From NCBI GenBank assembly GCA_964017145.1, contig OZ024848.1, positions 1,252,501 through 1,316,500 on the forward strand: a stretch of 64,000 nucleotides of DNA, written 5' to 3'. The notes below the pieces were generated by a model that made no database searches, had not been told where the DNA came from, and saw only the letters and a list, made by a program, of their open reading frames with translations. This DNA is from Agrocybe praecox. Its lineage: Eukaryota > Basidiomycota > Agaricomycetes > Agaricales > Agrocybaceae. The translations under genes and the position numbers were made by a program. Below are positions 10,824 through 22,265 of this stretch, piece by piece; the first letter of the stretch is position 1; each line of letters begins with the position of its first letter.

Positions 10824-11181
10824 CATCAGGAAACACACACTTTGCTCTGGCTGGCTTTGGGATGCTCTGTGTGGCTTTGCCAGTGATTGGCTGCAGATCT
10901 GGGTCTGAAATTTTGTATGAGACTAGAAATAAATATTTCTGAGTGTTTTAAATGAAAATTATGTAATTATGTAATAACTTGGCTCTTGTTTGATGTAAAA
11001 CATCATTAGATTTATATAAAATGAAATAGCTTACATAAACACATTATTTTTGTTTGAATAACCCAATAATATAGTTTTCTGTTTACAGAAAAAGATTGAG
11101 ACCCAAATATGCAGCCAATCACTGGCAAAGCCACACAGAGCATCCCAAAGCCAGCCAGAGCAAAGTGTGTGTTTCCTGATG
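10824..11181 (+). mobile_element. MITE copy A (358 bp, CATCAGGAAACACAC ends)
   Basis: Terminal inverted repeats of about 72-85 bp start CATCAGGAAACACAC and continue through GGCTTTGGGATGCTCTGTG to TTGGCTGCA. The centre is A/T-rich. Two more copies lie at 13713-14070 and 21909-22265. No coding capacity. Target duplications are not clear (AT/AT here). Confidence 0.8.
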
Positions 11182-11234
11182 ATGCCAAATAAGCCTTGAA
11201 TTTTGGGTGATGTCCCAAAATGGAAGTAATTTCC

Positions 11235-13699
11235 CAATTAGGACATATGCGCTTTTTTGGAAAGTTGTGATGGGTTATAGCCTATATCTCTGCTATATAA
11301 CATACATAGAATGTCTTTTGATAGTTTAGGAATAGTCTTGGATTTTTTAAACCAGTGAGATCACAGCAAGTGTGCGCTTTTTGAGAATATTTATAAATAG
11401 CACAGATTATTTTTGAACATTATGCAAATGTACTGTAATCCCATTCGTTTTTGACCTCTTTAAACAGTGTATAAATAGTGATAAATGCATAAAATACTAT
11501 ATCAGCATTTTATTTGATACAAAAGTGCCCATAATACAGAGAAACAGATATTTGTTGCGCTTTTTGGACCTATTTATAAATAGACCAGATTATTTTGGAA
11601 CATTATCCAGATGCACTCTTCTGCATCCATCCCTTCCTGTCATATTTTCGCATTTTTAAGGACACTATAAATCACTATAAATGTATAGAATACCATATCC
11701 ACCTTTTGTTTTATAAAAAAGCGCCCAGAACATAGCAAACTGGATATTATGAAGTGAAAACCGCTCTTTTAGGGAATTAGTCATGTGACACAGATATCAC
11801 AGCCACAGATATGATAAGATATGATAAGATAAGTTGTCACAGCCACAGATAGGATAAGATATGATAAGATAGCTTCACACAGCCACATGAAATAAGATAT
11901 AGATTACATAGCTACATGTCCGATAAGATAGCTTTGCACTGCCATATTTCAGATAAGATAAAATGGCACAGAGCACAGCCACAAATACAAAAATTATATG
12001 GTTGTATAGAGAAAAATTCAGGGATCAACGTAAATATTTTTTATTACATAACCATCAATGAATCAGCCACAAAACGCAAAATACTGTTTGAACCTTGTGT
12101 ATAAATCAAAATAAAAGATTGAAATATTCATAGCAAGCCCAAAATAAATCCTAAAATCATGAATAAATGTGGCCTATACTATTTTAGGTATGGTCTATCT
12201 AAATATGTAAAGTGTTCTAAAAATAGATCCGAACCAAAAATAGATACATATAAAAATAGAATTAACAAAAAAATAATTATGTGTTTGAGTTTGATGCCAT
12301 CAATAGTGAACATATAATATTGATCTGACACTCAAATGTTAGTCACACATTGTCACTGTTGGTTCAGTCCAGACATAAGAAAAAAAAGAAAAAAGAACAA
12401 AGAACAAAAAAGAACAAAAAAGAAAAAAGAACAAAGAACAAAGAACAAAAAACAAAAAACAAAAAACAAAAGAAAAGATTTGTATAATAATTGACAATCA
12501 AAGTTTATTCACTGCCTATGTATGTCACCCACAGTCAAAGATGCCTCACTATGTTGACCCTTTTATTTATCCACAAGGTTAATATTTTTACCTGAGCCCT
12601 TTTGCACAAGTAGATCACCAACACAGCAGTTGCCAGTACCTGTATATTAGAAATACTGCTCTCTTATCAAAAAGTCAACCCTTATACCCAAATCAAAGTT
12701 GGTTGACCGATCTACTTGCTCAAGTCAATCAGTCATCCTACCACTCAAGTCAATGCCCTTACTCATGTCAGAGTTGCTTGACCAATCCCACCTGCCAACC
12801 CTACTGTCCAAGTCAACCCTCTTACTCAAGTCAAAGCTGGTTGATTGACCCCTTTGCCCAAGTCAATCAGTCAACTGGCATACCTACCTATCTCAACAAT
12901 AATATCCAAGTTACCCCCTTGCCCAAGTCCATGGGTCAACTGTCATATCTATGCTAACCTTTGTATTCAAGTATATCTCCTTGTCCAAGTCAATAGGCCA
13001 ACCAACATACCTACATCAACCCCTTGCCCAAGTCAATAAATCAACCATCATACCAACACCAACCTTTAAACCCAAGTATACCACCTTACCCAAGCCAATA
13101 GGTCAACCAACATACCTACATCAACCTTTATACCTAATTATACCCCCTTGCCCAAGTCAACCAACATACCCATGTCAACCACTTGCCCAAGTCAATGAAA
13201 ACCTTCATACCTATGTCAATCTTCATATCCAAGTATACTTACTCCTTTACCCAAGCCAATGCAACAAACAAAGGGTAGAAGCATATTTTAAAAGTCTTAT
13301 ATCATCATTCTAATTATATAAAACATATTCATATAAATAACCCCCAATAATGCTCAAATAAGTGCAGTAGCATACAAGAAATCAGCAGAAACAAAGCCTA
13401 AATACACACAGAATCACCCAAAAAGTATGTACAAATGGCCCAGAAAATAATCTTTTTTTGTATTTAAAATGTAATACAAAGACCACTGGAACCTTTTTAT
13501 ATTTTACAAATTTCAAAGGTGACAAAAGTTTTTGAAGTCACAAAAGAAGCTTGGCACCATCAAAATGCCGAGAAAAAAAACATACAATTTTCTTTTTTTA
13601 TTTTCCAACTTTTCATTCTTTTTCTTGGACCCTTCTAGGCTGCAATAAAGTGCCAAATTCTGTAGCCTAGAAGGTATCTTGAATGGGTCCACTGAAGTG
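11235..13699 (-). repeat. Right arm of the long inverted repeat (uninterrupted)
   Basis: Reverse complement of 1499-3954 plus 10577-10585. It holds the GATAAGATA motifs (about 11800-11960), the A-rich GAACAAA microsatellite (about 12376-12480) and the TTGGGCAAG-type tandem repeats (about 12680-13260). At 11243-11248 it shows the single CATATG that is the empty site of the integrase transposon. It is flanked by MITE copies A and B in opposite orientations. No gene is supported. Confidence 0.8.
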
Positions 13700-13706
13700 A
13701 TTGCAG
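13700..13706 (+). repeat. Target-site duplication ATTGCAG (right copy)
   Basis: Direct repeat of 1492-1498, immediately outside the right arm terminus. Confidence 0.75.
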
Positions 13707-14486
13707 CTGCTACATCAGGAAACACACAATTTGCTCTGGCTGGCTTTGGGATGCTCTGTGTGGCTTTGCCAGTGATTGGCTGCATATTTGGGTCTGAATC
13801 TTTTTCTGTAAACAGAAAACTACGTTATTGGGTTATTCAAACAAAAATAATGTGTTTATATAATCTATTTCATTTTATATAAATCTAATGATGTTTTACA
13901 TCAAACAAGAGCCAAGTTATTACATAATTATATAATTTTCATTTAAAACACTCAGAAATATTTATTTCTAGTCTCATACAAAATTTCAGACCCAGATCTG
14001 CAGCCAATCACTGGCAAAGCCACACAGAGCATCCCAAAGCCAGCCAGAGCAAAGTGTGTGTTTCCTGATGACTAGTGGATTGAACAGTGTGCAGTCAGAT
14101 CAGGTCATGTGCAGCGCAGACAGTGGATGCCCGATGATCAGCTTTTGGATTCTGGCAAATATACTCAAGTCAGCATGGCTATTGCTTGTTAATCATTTTC
14201 ATGCTTCATTGGGTATACACCCCCTCCCAAGTTCACACTATGCACTGGTGAGTTTTGAATAGTTTAAGATCAATTTCGTCGAATTAATGGTGTGCCTTAA
14301 TGACAGATTCTTAGCAGACCTTCGGCCAGTGACCCTGAACCTCATGTCTTCGATAACTCCATTCAGGATTCGGCTGGTAGTGGTACTGGCACAAGTGCAG
14401 GTCGCCCACCACTAATATTTCTTGGACATATTAATTTATGCACACCATCGCCATTGTCATCTCCATCTCCAAACCATTCACCTTGA
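13707..14486 (+). pseudogene. Disrupted host gene, downstream piece (two exons)
   Basis: Continuing the frame from 1498, CTGCTA (13707-13712) joins 14071 after removal of MITE B to give IIAATSGLNSVQSDQVM. The frame stays open to 14247, where a GTGAGT intron runs to 14306, and the last exon ends SPSPNHSP before TGA at 14484-14486. The C-terminus is Ser/Pro-rich. No domain is recognised. The open frame across three separated pieces and an intron is good evidence for a real gene inactivated by recent insertions. Confidence 0.5.
13713..14070 (-). mobile_element. MITE copy B (358 bp, inverted relative to A)
   Basis: Same CATCAGG ... CCTGATG ends and about 85-bp inverted repeats; the internal sequence is the reverse complement of copy A. 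It lies in the disrupted host gene only 6 bp beyond the foldback element's duplication. Removing it, with one flanking A, restores the host reading frame. Confidence 0.8.
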
Positions 14487-15084
14487 AATTTGTGTACACA
14501 GATTATCATTAGTTGTAGTTTCCTGTAGTATTCTGTAGTAGTCTATTCAATATATTTCATGCATTGTACACTTGAGTTGACAAAGGCTGATAAGCGATAA
14601 TAACAAAAAAGCAAAACCAAACAGAGAAACTCAAGAATTGAGGCTCAACATGTGTTCCAAAATTTTATTCGTGCCCGACAGTCCGTAATTAAAAAAATCA
14701 GCATGTATTGCAGCCACATCAGTAATTTGTAATATTAGTTTCTGGCGGTTTTTACACCTAAAAAACCACGAAAACTGACCAAAAACATCGAAATAGGGAA
14801 ACTTGATAACATAAGTCTAGTTTCCAGGAAACCTGTAAATTAAAGAAGTCACAAAGATGGCAACTGATACAAAGTGTAAGCTTAATCTTATAGTTTTGAC
14901 TACAATTTGCCCTTATCCAGCCTAATTCTGTGCTTACCAGGTTTCCGAACACCTCTAAACAGCAGAAACCGGTGGAAACATTGAAACAAATATTACAAAT
15001 TACTGATGCATGGCTGGCACTTTTTTTCTTCATCATCTCCAATTTTTTCTCATCTTACAACATCATTTCTCTTGTATTTTCTAC
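14487..15084. other. Gene-free stretch upstream of the recombinase pseudogene
   Basis: No supportable gene. Contains the likely 3' end of the disrupted gene (TAGTTTCCTGTAGTA type A/T-rich sequence) and, around 14740-15000, a paired motif GTTTCCAGGAAACCTG / CAGGTTTCCGAAC. The left boundary of the recombinase element should lie here but is not recognised. Confidence 0.4.
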
Positions 15085-16335
15085 ATGCCTTCCAACAAAT
15101 CAATAAAGAAAAAGGAACCAGCAGGCTTATCAACGGTGGGTGATATTGATTTGCTCACTGAAACTTGCAACACTGAAACAGCCAAATACAACACTGTAAA
15201 AAACACTACTGCCGCTTACAACAGACATTGTGCGCAAGGGAAGGGGTTTTTAAAAAACCTTGTTGCTAAGAAGCAACTTGTCTTAATCAAGGAAGGAGGA
15301 AAGGGAGCACCAGAAGTCCAACTAAATGACTCCTCCATAAACTCGTCTAATTCATTAGGAGAAGCGAACCTTGATGAGCTTGAGAAGGCGTTCAATGATC
15401 CACTGAACCAGTACTCTTCATTTGCACTTGAGCTGTTTTTAGTTCAAAAATACTTTAACGAGGGATGCGGGTTAGTACTGCAGAAGGTATTCATGGTGCC
15501 TTTGTCTCGTATTGGGATAATCTGTGAGCAGTATATTTTATTTCAAATATTTGTATTTTCTCACTGTATATACCACTATGCAGAGACGGAACATGCTATG
15601 CAGGGGAGTACTCCCACAATAAAAAAACGGGTCAGATCACTGGGTGCCCTGGACAGGCACCTAGCGTGAGAGCTGTCATTCAGTCTGTCAAGACGTGGGC
15701 CAAATCTAAGGACACTTCTGCATCACGCAACCATGCTGATGCAATCACTATTGAAGTAATTAGAAAACTGATGGATTGGTCTACCATGCAGTGTCCCGAT
15801 AGTCTGCTCAGTAACGTCAAAGACATAAAAAATGTTGAAGACCTTAAATTTCGACTTGAACATAGATTTATGCAGGCTTTTATGAGCTCAGCCTTTACTT
15901 TATGGACTCGGTATGTATTCTCCTTTATTAAATACCTGTGTACACCATATGTAAAGCTCACTATACTGATTAGGTGTTTTGAATTACTAAGCCTTCAAGT
16001 AAAGGATGTCGAAGAGAACTGTGTCGGATCCACACCATACTACTTTCCTCACTTCAAGGTGCACTTAAATAACAAGAAGGGATGGCAGCATGAGAAGGGA
16101 TATGACGGTCCTTGAGCAAGTAAGCATACATCGCCCATTCAGAGGAATTATAAGACCTAACTCCTTGTTGTATAAATAGGTAACATTTATGAGATTTATG
16201 ACCAACCTGACCTTCCAGAAGTCAATATGCATATACACCTGTTAAGGGGGAAACAGTTTCTTGAGATGCACATTGGGGAACCCCTTAAGACCGATGATTT
16301 TCTCTTTCCCCATATTGGTGTCAATGGTGTTATTC
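15085..16335 (+). pseudogene. Crypton-like tyrosine recombinase (DNA breaking-rejoining enzyme), N-terminal and core part
   Basis: From ATG 15085 the protein reads MPSNKSIKKKE, then a helical core-binding-like region (TAAYNRHCAQGKGFLKNL, QYSSFALELFLVQKYFNEGC). After a one-base frameshift near 15475 it continues TAEGIHGAFVSYWDNL, an intron (about 15522-15588), CPGQAPSVRAVIQSVKTW, ASRNHADAITIEVIRKLMDW, FMSSAFTLWTR, another intron (15911-15974) and CFELLSLQVKDVE, NNKKGWQHEKGYDGP. A second frameshift gives TGA at 16113. NIYEIYDQPDLPEVNMHIHL and DDFLFPHIGVNGVI follow. These blocks are characteristic of the mushroom tyrosine-recombinase (Crypton-type) family. The gene is cut at 16335 by the LINE and resumes at 23201. 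Confidence 0.65.
16323..16335 (+). repeat. LINE target-site duplication, left copy
   Basis: AATGGTGTTATTC at 16323-16335 recurs after the LINE poly(A) at 23199-23211 (the first two A residues merge with the tail). This gives an 11-13 bp duplication, typical of target-primed reverse transcription, and fixes both ends of the LINE. Confidence 0.8.
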
Positions 16336-16468
16336 GGCAACTTCTTGATCCGCAACCACCACATGCACAGCCACCGCAGTACTAGATACTCTGGCCCCTC
16401 GACACGTAGTAAGGCATCGTAGAGCGAGAATTACATTACTTTAAACACGCTGTTATACACGCAAACAC

Positions 16469-17950
16469 ATGAATACAAACTCACCCAATAATAAAAATGG
16501 CACCCCCCCAGGTAACGGGAAATCAGGTCCCAACATGAGAAGCCATGATGCCCAAATCGTGACCAAACGAGATGCTATTACACACCTCAAGTCGCTGACA
16601 ATCCTGGGAGAAGATGACAACCACAAGACCGTGCGAGGGATAGCAATTGGACTGAGGAGATTTGCAGGAATTATTAAACCTGCCATGGGACCTCTGGACA
16701 TTAGAAGGACAATGTTGGCACTGGCTCTACTTTTAGACTCGCTGCCCGGCACTACAGTATCAACGGCCGATCAGTTGAAGGAGACAATGGTTGAGGCAAT
16801 AGAGGAGGCTAAGGAGGAGCTGAAGAAGACCATACAGGAAGAAATGGAGAAGATGTGAACTATTGCCGAGGCCACCAATGCCAAGGTGAACGAGAACTTC
16901 GCCGGATGGCAAAACCCACCCTCACACCTCCCTCCAAAACCGACCTACAGTAGCATAGCCACAGGCACAATATCGGCAGATGCCTGGCTTGTAGCTCAGA
17001 GAGCTATCCAAGATCGACAAGTTCTACTCAAGATAGAAGGTACAGACGGGGTGATTCAGCACGAGATGGACATTCAGGAGACAAAGAAAGCCATTCAAGA
17101 GGAGATTGACAAGTTGGAAGGAGCACACAAGATACGACTCGTTCAAAAAACAAGAGAAAAGGGTATACTATTGGAAATGGCTTCCGAGGAAGGAGCCACC
17201 TGGCTGCGTGACGCCATCAAGCAAGGACATCTGTCCCAGGTTCTGGGCACCACAGTGAAGGACAGGCAGCACCATGTATTGGTCAAATTCGTACCCATCA
17301 CTTTTAACGAGGACATGGAAATACAGGACGTACTCGACGACAACAATATCAACCCTCAAATGTTTATGAAAACACGATGGCTCAAACCTAAGCATCGAAG
17401 GCACCCCGAGCAAAGAAGCGGACACATGGTATTCACATTTAACAACAGAGACCAAGCTAATGAGGTTCGCATTAGGGGCATAATTATCCACTCCCAACGA
17501 CGACAAGTAGAGCGCATGAAAGATGAACCCACACGCTGCCTCAAGTGCCACAAGTATGGCCATATAGCAAGGATATGCGAAGAGAAGGACGAAATATGTG
17601 GAACATGTGGTACCAAAGGCCATCGCACCGACGCATGTCAAGACAAATCCAAGACCTATTGCATCTCATGCAAAAAGGACGACCACAGCAGCTGGGACAG
17701 GGCTTGCCCCACCTTCATTCAGAAGTGCAAGGAATACAACAGGAAACACCCCGAGAACACCCTCCCCTATTTCCCATCGACTGAACCGTGGACATGGACA
17801 CCCAGCAACGGCCCCAAAATCACAACCAGGCAATTATCACAATGCGCAAGGAAAGTGGAGTTACAGCAGAAACGAACCAACGGGTCATCCTCAACAGAAA
17901 AGAGTGCTGAAGAGACAGAAAACAGCGGTGACCCTACAGATTCTCAATGA
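16469..17950 (+). pseudogene. LINE ORF1 (RNA-binding, three CCHC zinc knuckles)
   Basis: One frame from 16469 to 17950, broken by TGA at 16856-16858 that most simply derives from CGA. The N-terminal third ends in a coiled-coil-like acidic/basic helix (KETMVEAIEEAKEELKKTIQ). The C-terminal third has three zinc knuckles: CLKCHKYGHIARIC, CGTCGTKGHRTDAC and CISCKKDDHSSWDRAC. ORF1 proteins of this clade bind the element RNA and form the RNP used in retrotransposition. The stop codon of ORF1 overlaps the ORF2 start (ATGA at 17947-17950), suggesting coupled reinitiation in the active ancestor. Confidence 0.8.
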
Positions 17951-18504
17951 ATGACCCATCTGACGAACTCATGCAGGACACTTCAAGGCACCTAAGGATT
18001 CTACAGGCCAACCTCTGCCACTCCGACCCAGCACATCTACACCTTCTAAACGACAAAGCGGCACACAAATGGGACATACTAGCAATACAAGAACCACAAA
18101 CAACTTACTTCCAGTCCATCCGCATACCTAACAGTTTTCGACAAATCTATCCAGATAGCAAACTTCGACAAAGAGAAAAGGCCAGATCTGCGATATGGGT
18201 CAACTCCGTTATCAGCACCAACTCCTGGAAAGCGATCGACATCCCGGGAACTGTCAACATCACAGCCGTACAACTGGAAGGCAAATACGGTGTATTGACT
18301 ATATTCATTATCTACAACAGCTGCACCGACGACAAAGTCGAACGCACGCTAGACCGGTACCTTGACACACAAAAATGAAATATTCAGACAAGGCAAAAAT
18401 GTGATTTGGTGCAGCGACTTCAATCACCATCACCCACTATGGGATGATGATGCAGACGACTGGTTGTTCACCTCTAATGCAATGGAAGCTTCCCTATGAC
18501 TCAT

Positions 18505-18893
18505 TGTCAGGGTTTCCCCTATTTTTCCTTATTTTTCTATATTTATTTCGCATTTTTCCCTTTTGTAGATGTGTAGATATCTTATCTGTTTCATATCTTT
18601 GATTATCTCTTGATTATCTCTTGATTATCATTTGATTAGATACTTATCACTTTAATTTCCCATGAGCATAGCCTCATCCATTCTACATCATTCTACATCA
18701 TTCTTTTACTTTCTTTATGATGTCATTGCCTTATTCATCATTCCTTTCTATGATGTCATGGAGGAATATTCTAGAATAGCTGTAGGGTATATATACTGGA
18801 CATGTATGTAGCTGTAGCCCCAGCTTCAATCTCTTAGGATATTCACTATCATTGGTGTGATCTCTTAGAACCATTGAGTGTCTCTTTCTCTTT

Positions 18894-18931
<38 letters not shown>

Positions 18932-18982
18932 CTTTGTCTTTGTTGGTGGCCTTGTCACACTGATCTTAGTGTTGCCCTGACA
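18505..18982 (+). mobile_element. Solo LTR 1 (478 bp) in LINE ORF2
   Basis: Begins TGTCAGGG and ends CCCTGACA, flanked by the 5-bp duplication CTCAT (18500-18504 and 18983-18987). It contains a (TC)n tract at about 18890-18930 and a TATATATA box near 18790. It matches the LTRs at 28514, 33041 and 47135. No internal retroelement remains, so it is a solo LTR left by LTR-LTR recombination. Confidence 0.85.
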
Positions 18983-21908
18983 CTCATCCAGCTCCTAGCC
19001 AAATGGGACATGTCAATGCTCCTGCCCAAAGGGATCCCAACACTGCAACATTGGGTGACGAACAAGTACTCTAGACCCGACAATGTATTCAGGACAAAGG
19101 AGCTTATGGATCAAGTGGTCAAATGCGACACTCTTCCTGAACGACGACCAGTCAAAACAGACCACATCCCAATTGCTCTAATTCTCGATATCTCAAAAAC
19201 ACCAGTACCAACCATGCCAATCAAAAACTTCCGAATGACTGACTAGACAGCATTTCGAGAAGAGCTTGACAGAAGAATTGAAAAAGCACCGGTGTGGACG
19301 GATATCCATGATGAAAACGAGTTCAATAGGCAAGTTGAGACACTAATAACCATACTTCAGGAAACCATCGAAGCAAAGATGCCGCTCAGCAAGCCCAACT
19401 CTCTATCAAAAAGATGGTGGACGAAGGAGCTTGACCAGATGAAGAAGGAGGGTAACCGACTAAGTAGAACCTCATACAAGTTCAGAGCCCTTCCCGACCA
19501 CCACTCACACCATGAATACAAGGAACATAGAAAATTTTTCACAGATGCCATAACTAGAGCTAAGAGACAGCATTGGGAAGATTTTCTCGAAGAAGCGACC
19601 GAAAGAGAAATGTGGATTGCAAACAAGTTCATAAAAGAGCCAGTCGGCGATGGAGGTTGACCCAGGATACCCACTCTCAAAGTCAGCACACCAGAAGGCC
19701 AGAAGGAGGTGTCCTCCAACAAGGAGAAGGCCAGAGCTATCGCCACATCTTTCTTCCCGCCAAAACCTGCAGATTCGAACATACCTAGAGACCCTCAATA
19801 TCCGCCCCCACTGAAGGCCTCCTTGCCCATCACCCAGATGCGGGTGGCAGCACATGCGAAATCATTATCACCATGGAAGGCCCCAAGCCTAGATGGTATC
19901 CCAACTCGGTCATAAGAGAATGTGCTGACGAATTATCCCCCCATCTAGCTCGAATATACACAGCAGCCATCGAACTCAACCTATATCACCAATCATGGAG
20001 AGACTCCATCACATGCGTCCTCAAGAAGCCAGGCAAGCCCGACTACCAGGTACCTAAAGCCTACAGGCTGATTGCCCTGCTATCAATCATAGCGAAACTA
20101 CTCTCTGCAATCGTTGCTAACGACATGTCTCGATTGATCGAACAATACAAATTACTACCAAACAACCACTTCGGAGGAAGACCAGGCCGCACAACCACTG
20201 ATGCGCTACACTACCTCATACACCGGATAAAGTCAGCATGGCATAACGGCAAAGTAGTATCAGTCCTATTCCTCGACGTCAAAGGCGCATTTCCGAATGC
20301 AGTTACCGACCATGTACTTCACAACCTACGAAAACGAAGAATACCCGAACCATACGTGCAGATGATTGACAGCATGCTCAAGAACAGAAGGACAAAGCTT
20401 CAATTCAATGATTTTCTTTCCGAATTTCGGGCCATAGATAACGGTATAGGGCAGGGTTGCCCACTTTCAATGATCATTTATATTCTCTATAATGCAGACT
20501 TACTAACCATACCAGAAGGTGACGACGAAGATGCGATTGGATATGTTGACGACGCAATTCTCATAGCTATCGGCAACTCATTTCAAAAGACAGTCGACAA
20601 ACTCAAAGACATGATGGTTCACGAGGGAGGGGGCTTCCAATGGTCCTCGGAACACAACTCACGTTTCGAAATCACCAAAGTCACAGTCATGCACATGTCT
20701 CAAAGAACTGGTCAAAAAGATGACAGCACCAAAGCCAAGTTACACGAGCTAGCACCACCTCTGATCCTACGTGGCACTACCATAGAGGCCATCAAGACAT
20801 ACAAGTACCTCAGCGTACTAATCGACTCAGAACTACGCTGGAAAGCCCAAACTATGTGTGCGGTCAAAAAAGCGACCAAATGGGTAATGCTATTCAAAAG
20901 ACTGACAAAACCTTCTACAGGAGTACGACTCAAGCTGATGCGACAGCTGTACCTTGCAGTTGGGGTGCCAAAAATGACCTACACATTAGATGTCTGGTAC
21001 ACCCCTCCCCACAAGAGAGTTGGCAAAAAAAGGAACAGTGGATCAGTGACTGCTTTGCGACTAATGACAAAAATTCAAAGAATGGCAACCATTGCAATAA
21101 CGGGAGCACTACGCTCGACAGCAACAGACACCCTAGATGCACATGCCAATATCCCACCTACCACAGTGATGTTGCGATATATATGTAGACAAGCACTAAT
21201 CCGACTCTGTACAATAGATAAATCACACCCCTTGCATTACCACACAGCTAACCCAACAAAGATACGACCAAAACCTCAGCCCCATGAAGCACCAATCACC
21301 AAATTGAGAAGAATATTCGACATTGACCCAGCAAAGGTCGAAAAGATAGGCAGGCCCACCTACAACATCACGGACGGCAGGATGTTCAACACCACAATTC
21401 ACGCAACAAGGGAGGATTCCCTGGATGCAGAGGCACAAGATGACACATCAATGAAGATCTTCACAGATGGCTCAGGTTTTCAAGGAGCAGCAGGAGCAGC
21501 AGCTGTCATCTACATGAATGGATCCAACAACCCTACTGGCACGCTCAGGTGCCATCTCGGAAAACTAACAGATTACTCCACCTATGAGGGCGAGGCAGTA
21601 GGTCTGATACTGGCGGTATGGCTAATACGAATCTATTGCAAGGACCGGATAGGCAACGAAGCCATCAGCATCTACTCTGATTGTCAGAGCACAATCAACA
21701 CAGTATATGACATGAAACCGGGGCCTGGTCAGTATCTGTTTAACAAATTTCATAAACTTATTGCCCCTTTCAAAAACACAGGGAATAATGTCTCCAAATT
21801 CATGATGAACTGGATCTCAGCTCACAGTGAGGTCAACGGCAACAAGCAAGTTGATAAAGAAGCAAAGAAGGCCGTGCTAGGCAACTCAATACCAAAAATC
21901 TTCCTACC

Positions 21909-22265
21909 CATCAGGAAACACACACTTTGCTCTGGCTGGCTTTGGGATGCTCTGTGTGGCTTTGCCAGTGATTGGCTGCAGATCTGGGTCTGAAATTTTG
22001 TATGAGACTAGAAATAAATATTTCTGAGTGTTTTAAAGAAAATTATGTAATTATGTAATAACTTGGCTCTTGTTTGATGTAAAACATCATTAGATTTATA
22101 TAAAATGAAATAGCTTACATAAACACATTATTTTTGTTTGAATAACCCAATAATATAGTTTTCTGTTTACAGAAAAAGATTGAGACCCAAATATGCAGCC
22201 AATCACTGGCAAAGCCACACAGAGCATCCCAAAGCCAGCCAGAGCAAAGTGTGTGTTTCCTGATG
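21909..22265 (+). mobile_element. MITE copy C (357 bp) in LINE ORF2
   Basis: Same family and orientation as copy A, one base shorter. It interrupts ORF2 after the RNase H domain; the read-through hybrid tail RKHTLCSGWLWDAL is an artefact of the insertion. Flanking bases are CC/CC. Confidence 0.8.

Larger units (their letters stand above)
1499..13699. mobile_element. 12.2-kb element with 2465-bp inverted arms (foldback-like), carrying two nested insertions
   Basis: The arms are 1499-3954 (plus 10577-10585 beyond the nested element) and 11235-13699, each 2465 bp once the nested insertion is removed. ORF-length translations in the two arms are identical, so the arms are essentially the same sequence. 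The element is flanked by ATTGCAG duplications. Its own central unique part is only about 650 bp (10586-11234) and includes a MITE. No transposase of its own is visible, so it looks non-autonomous. The superfamily is unknown; a 7-bp duplication alone does not decide it. Confidence 0.75.
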
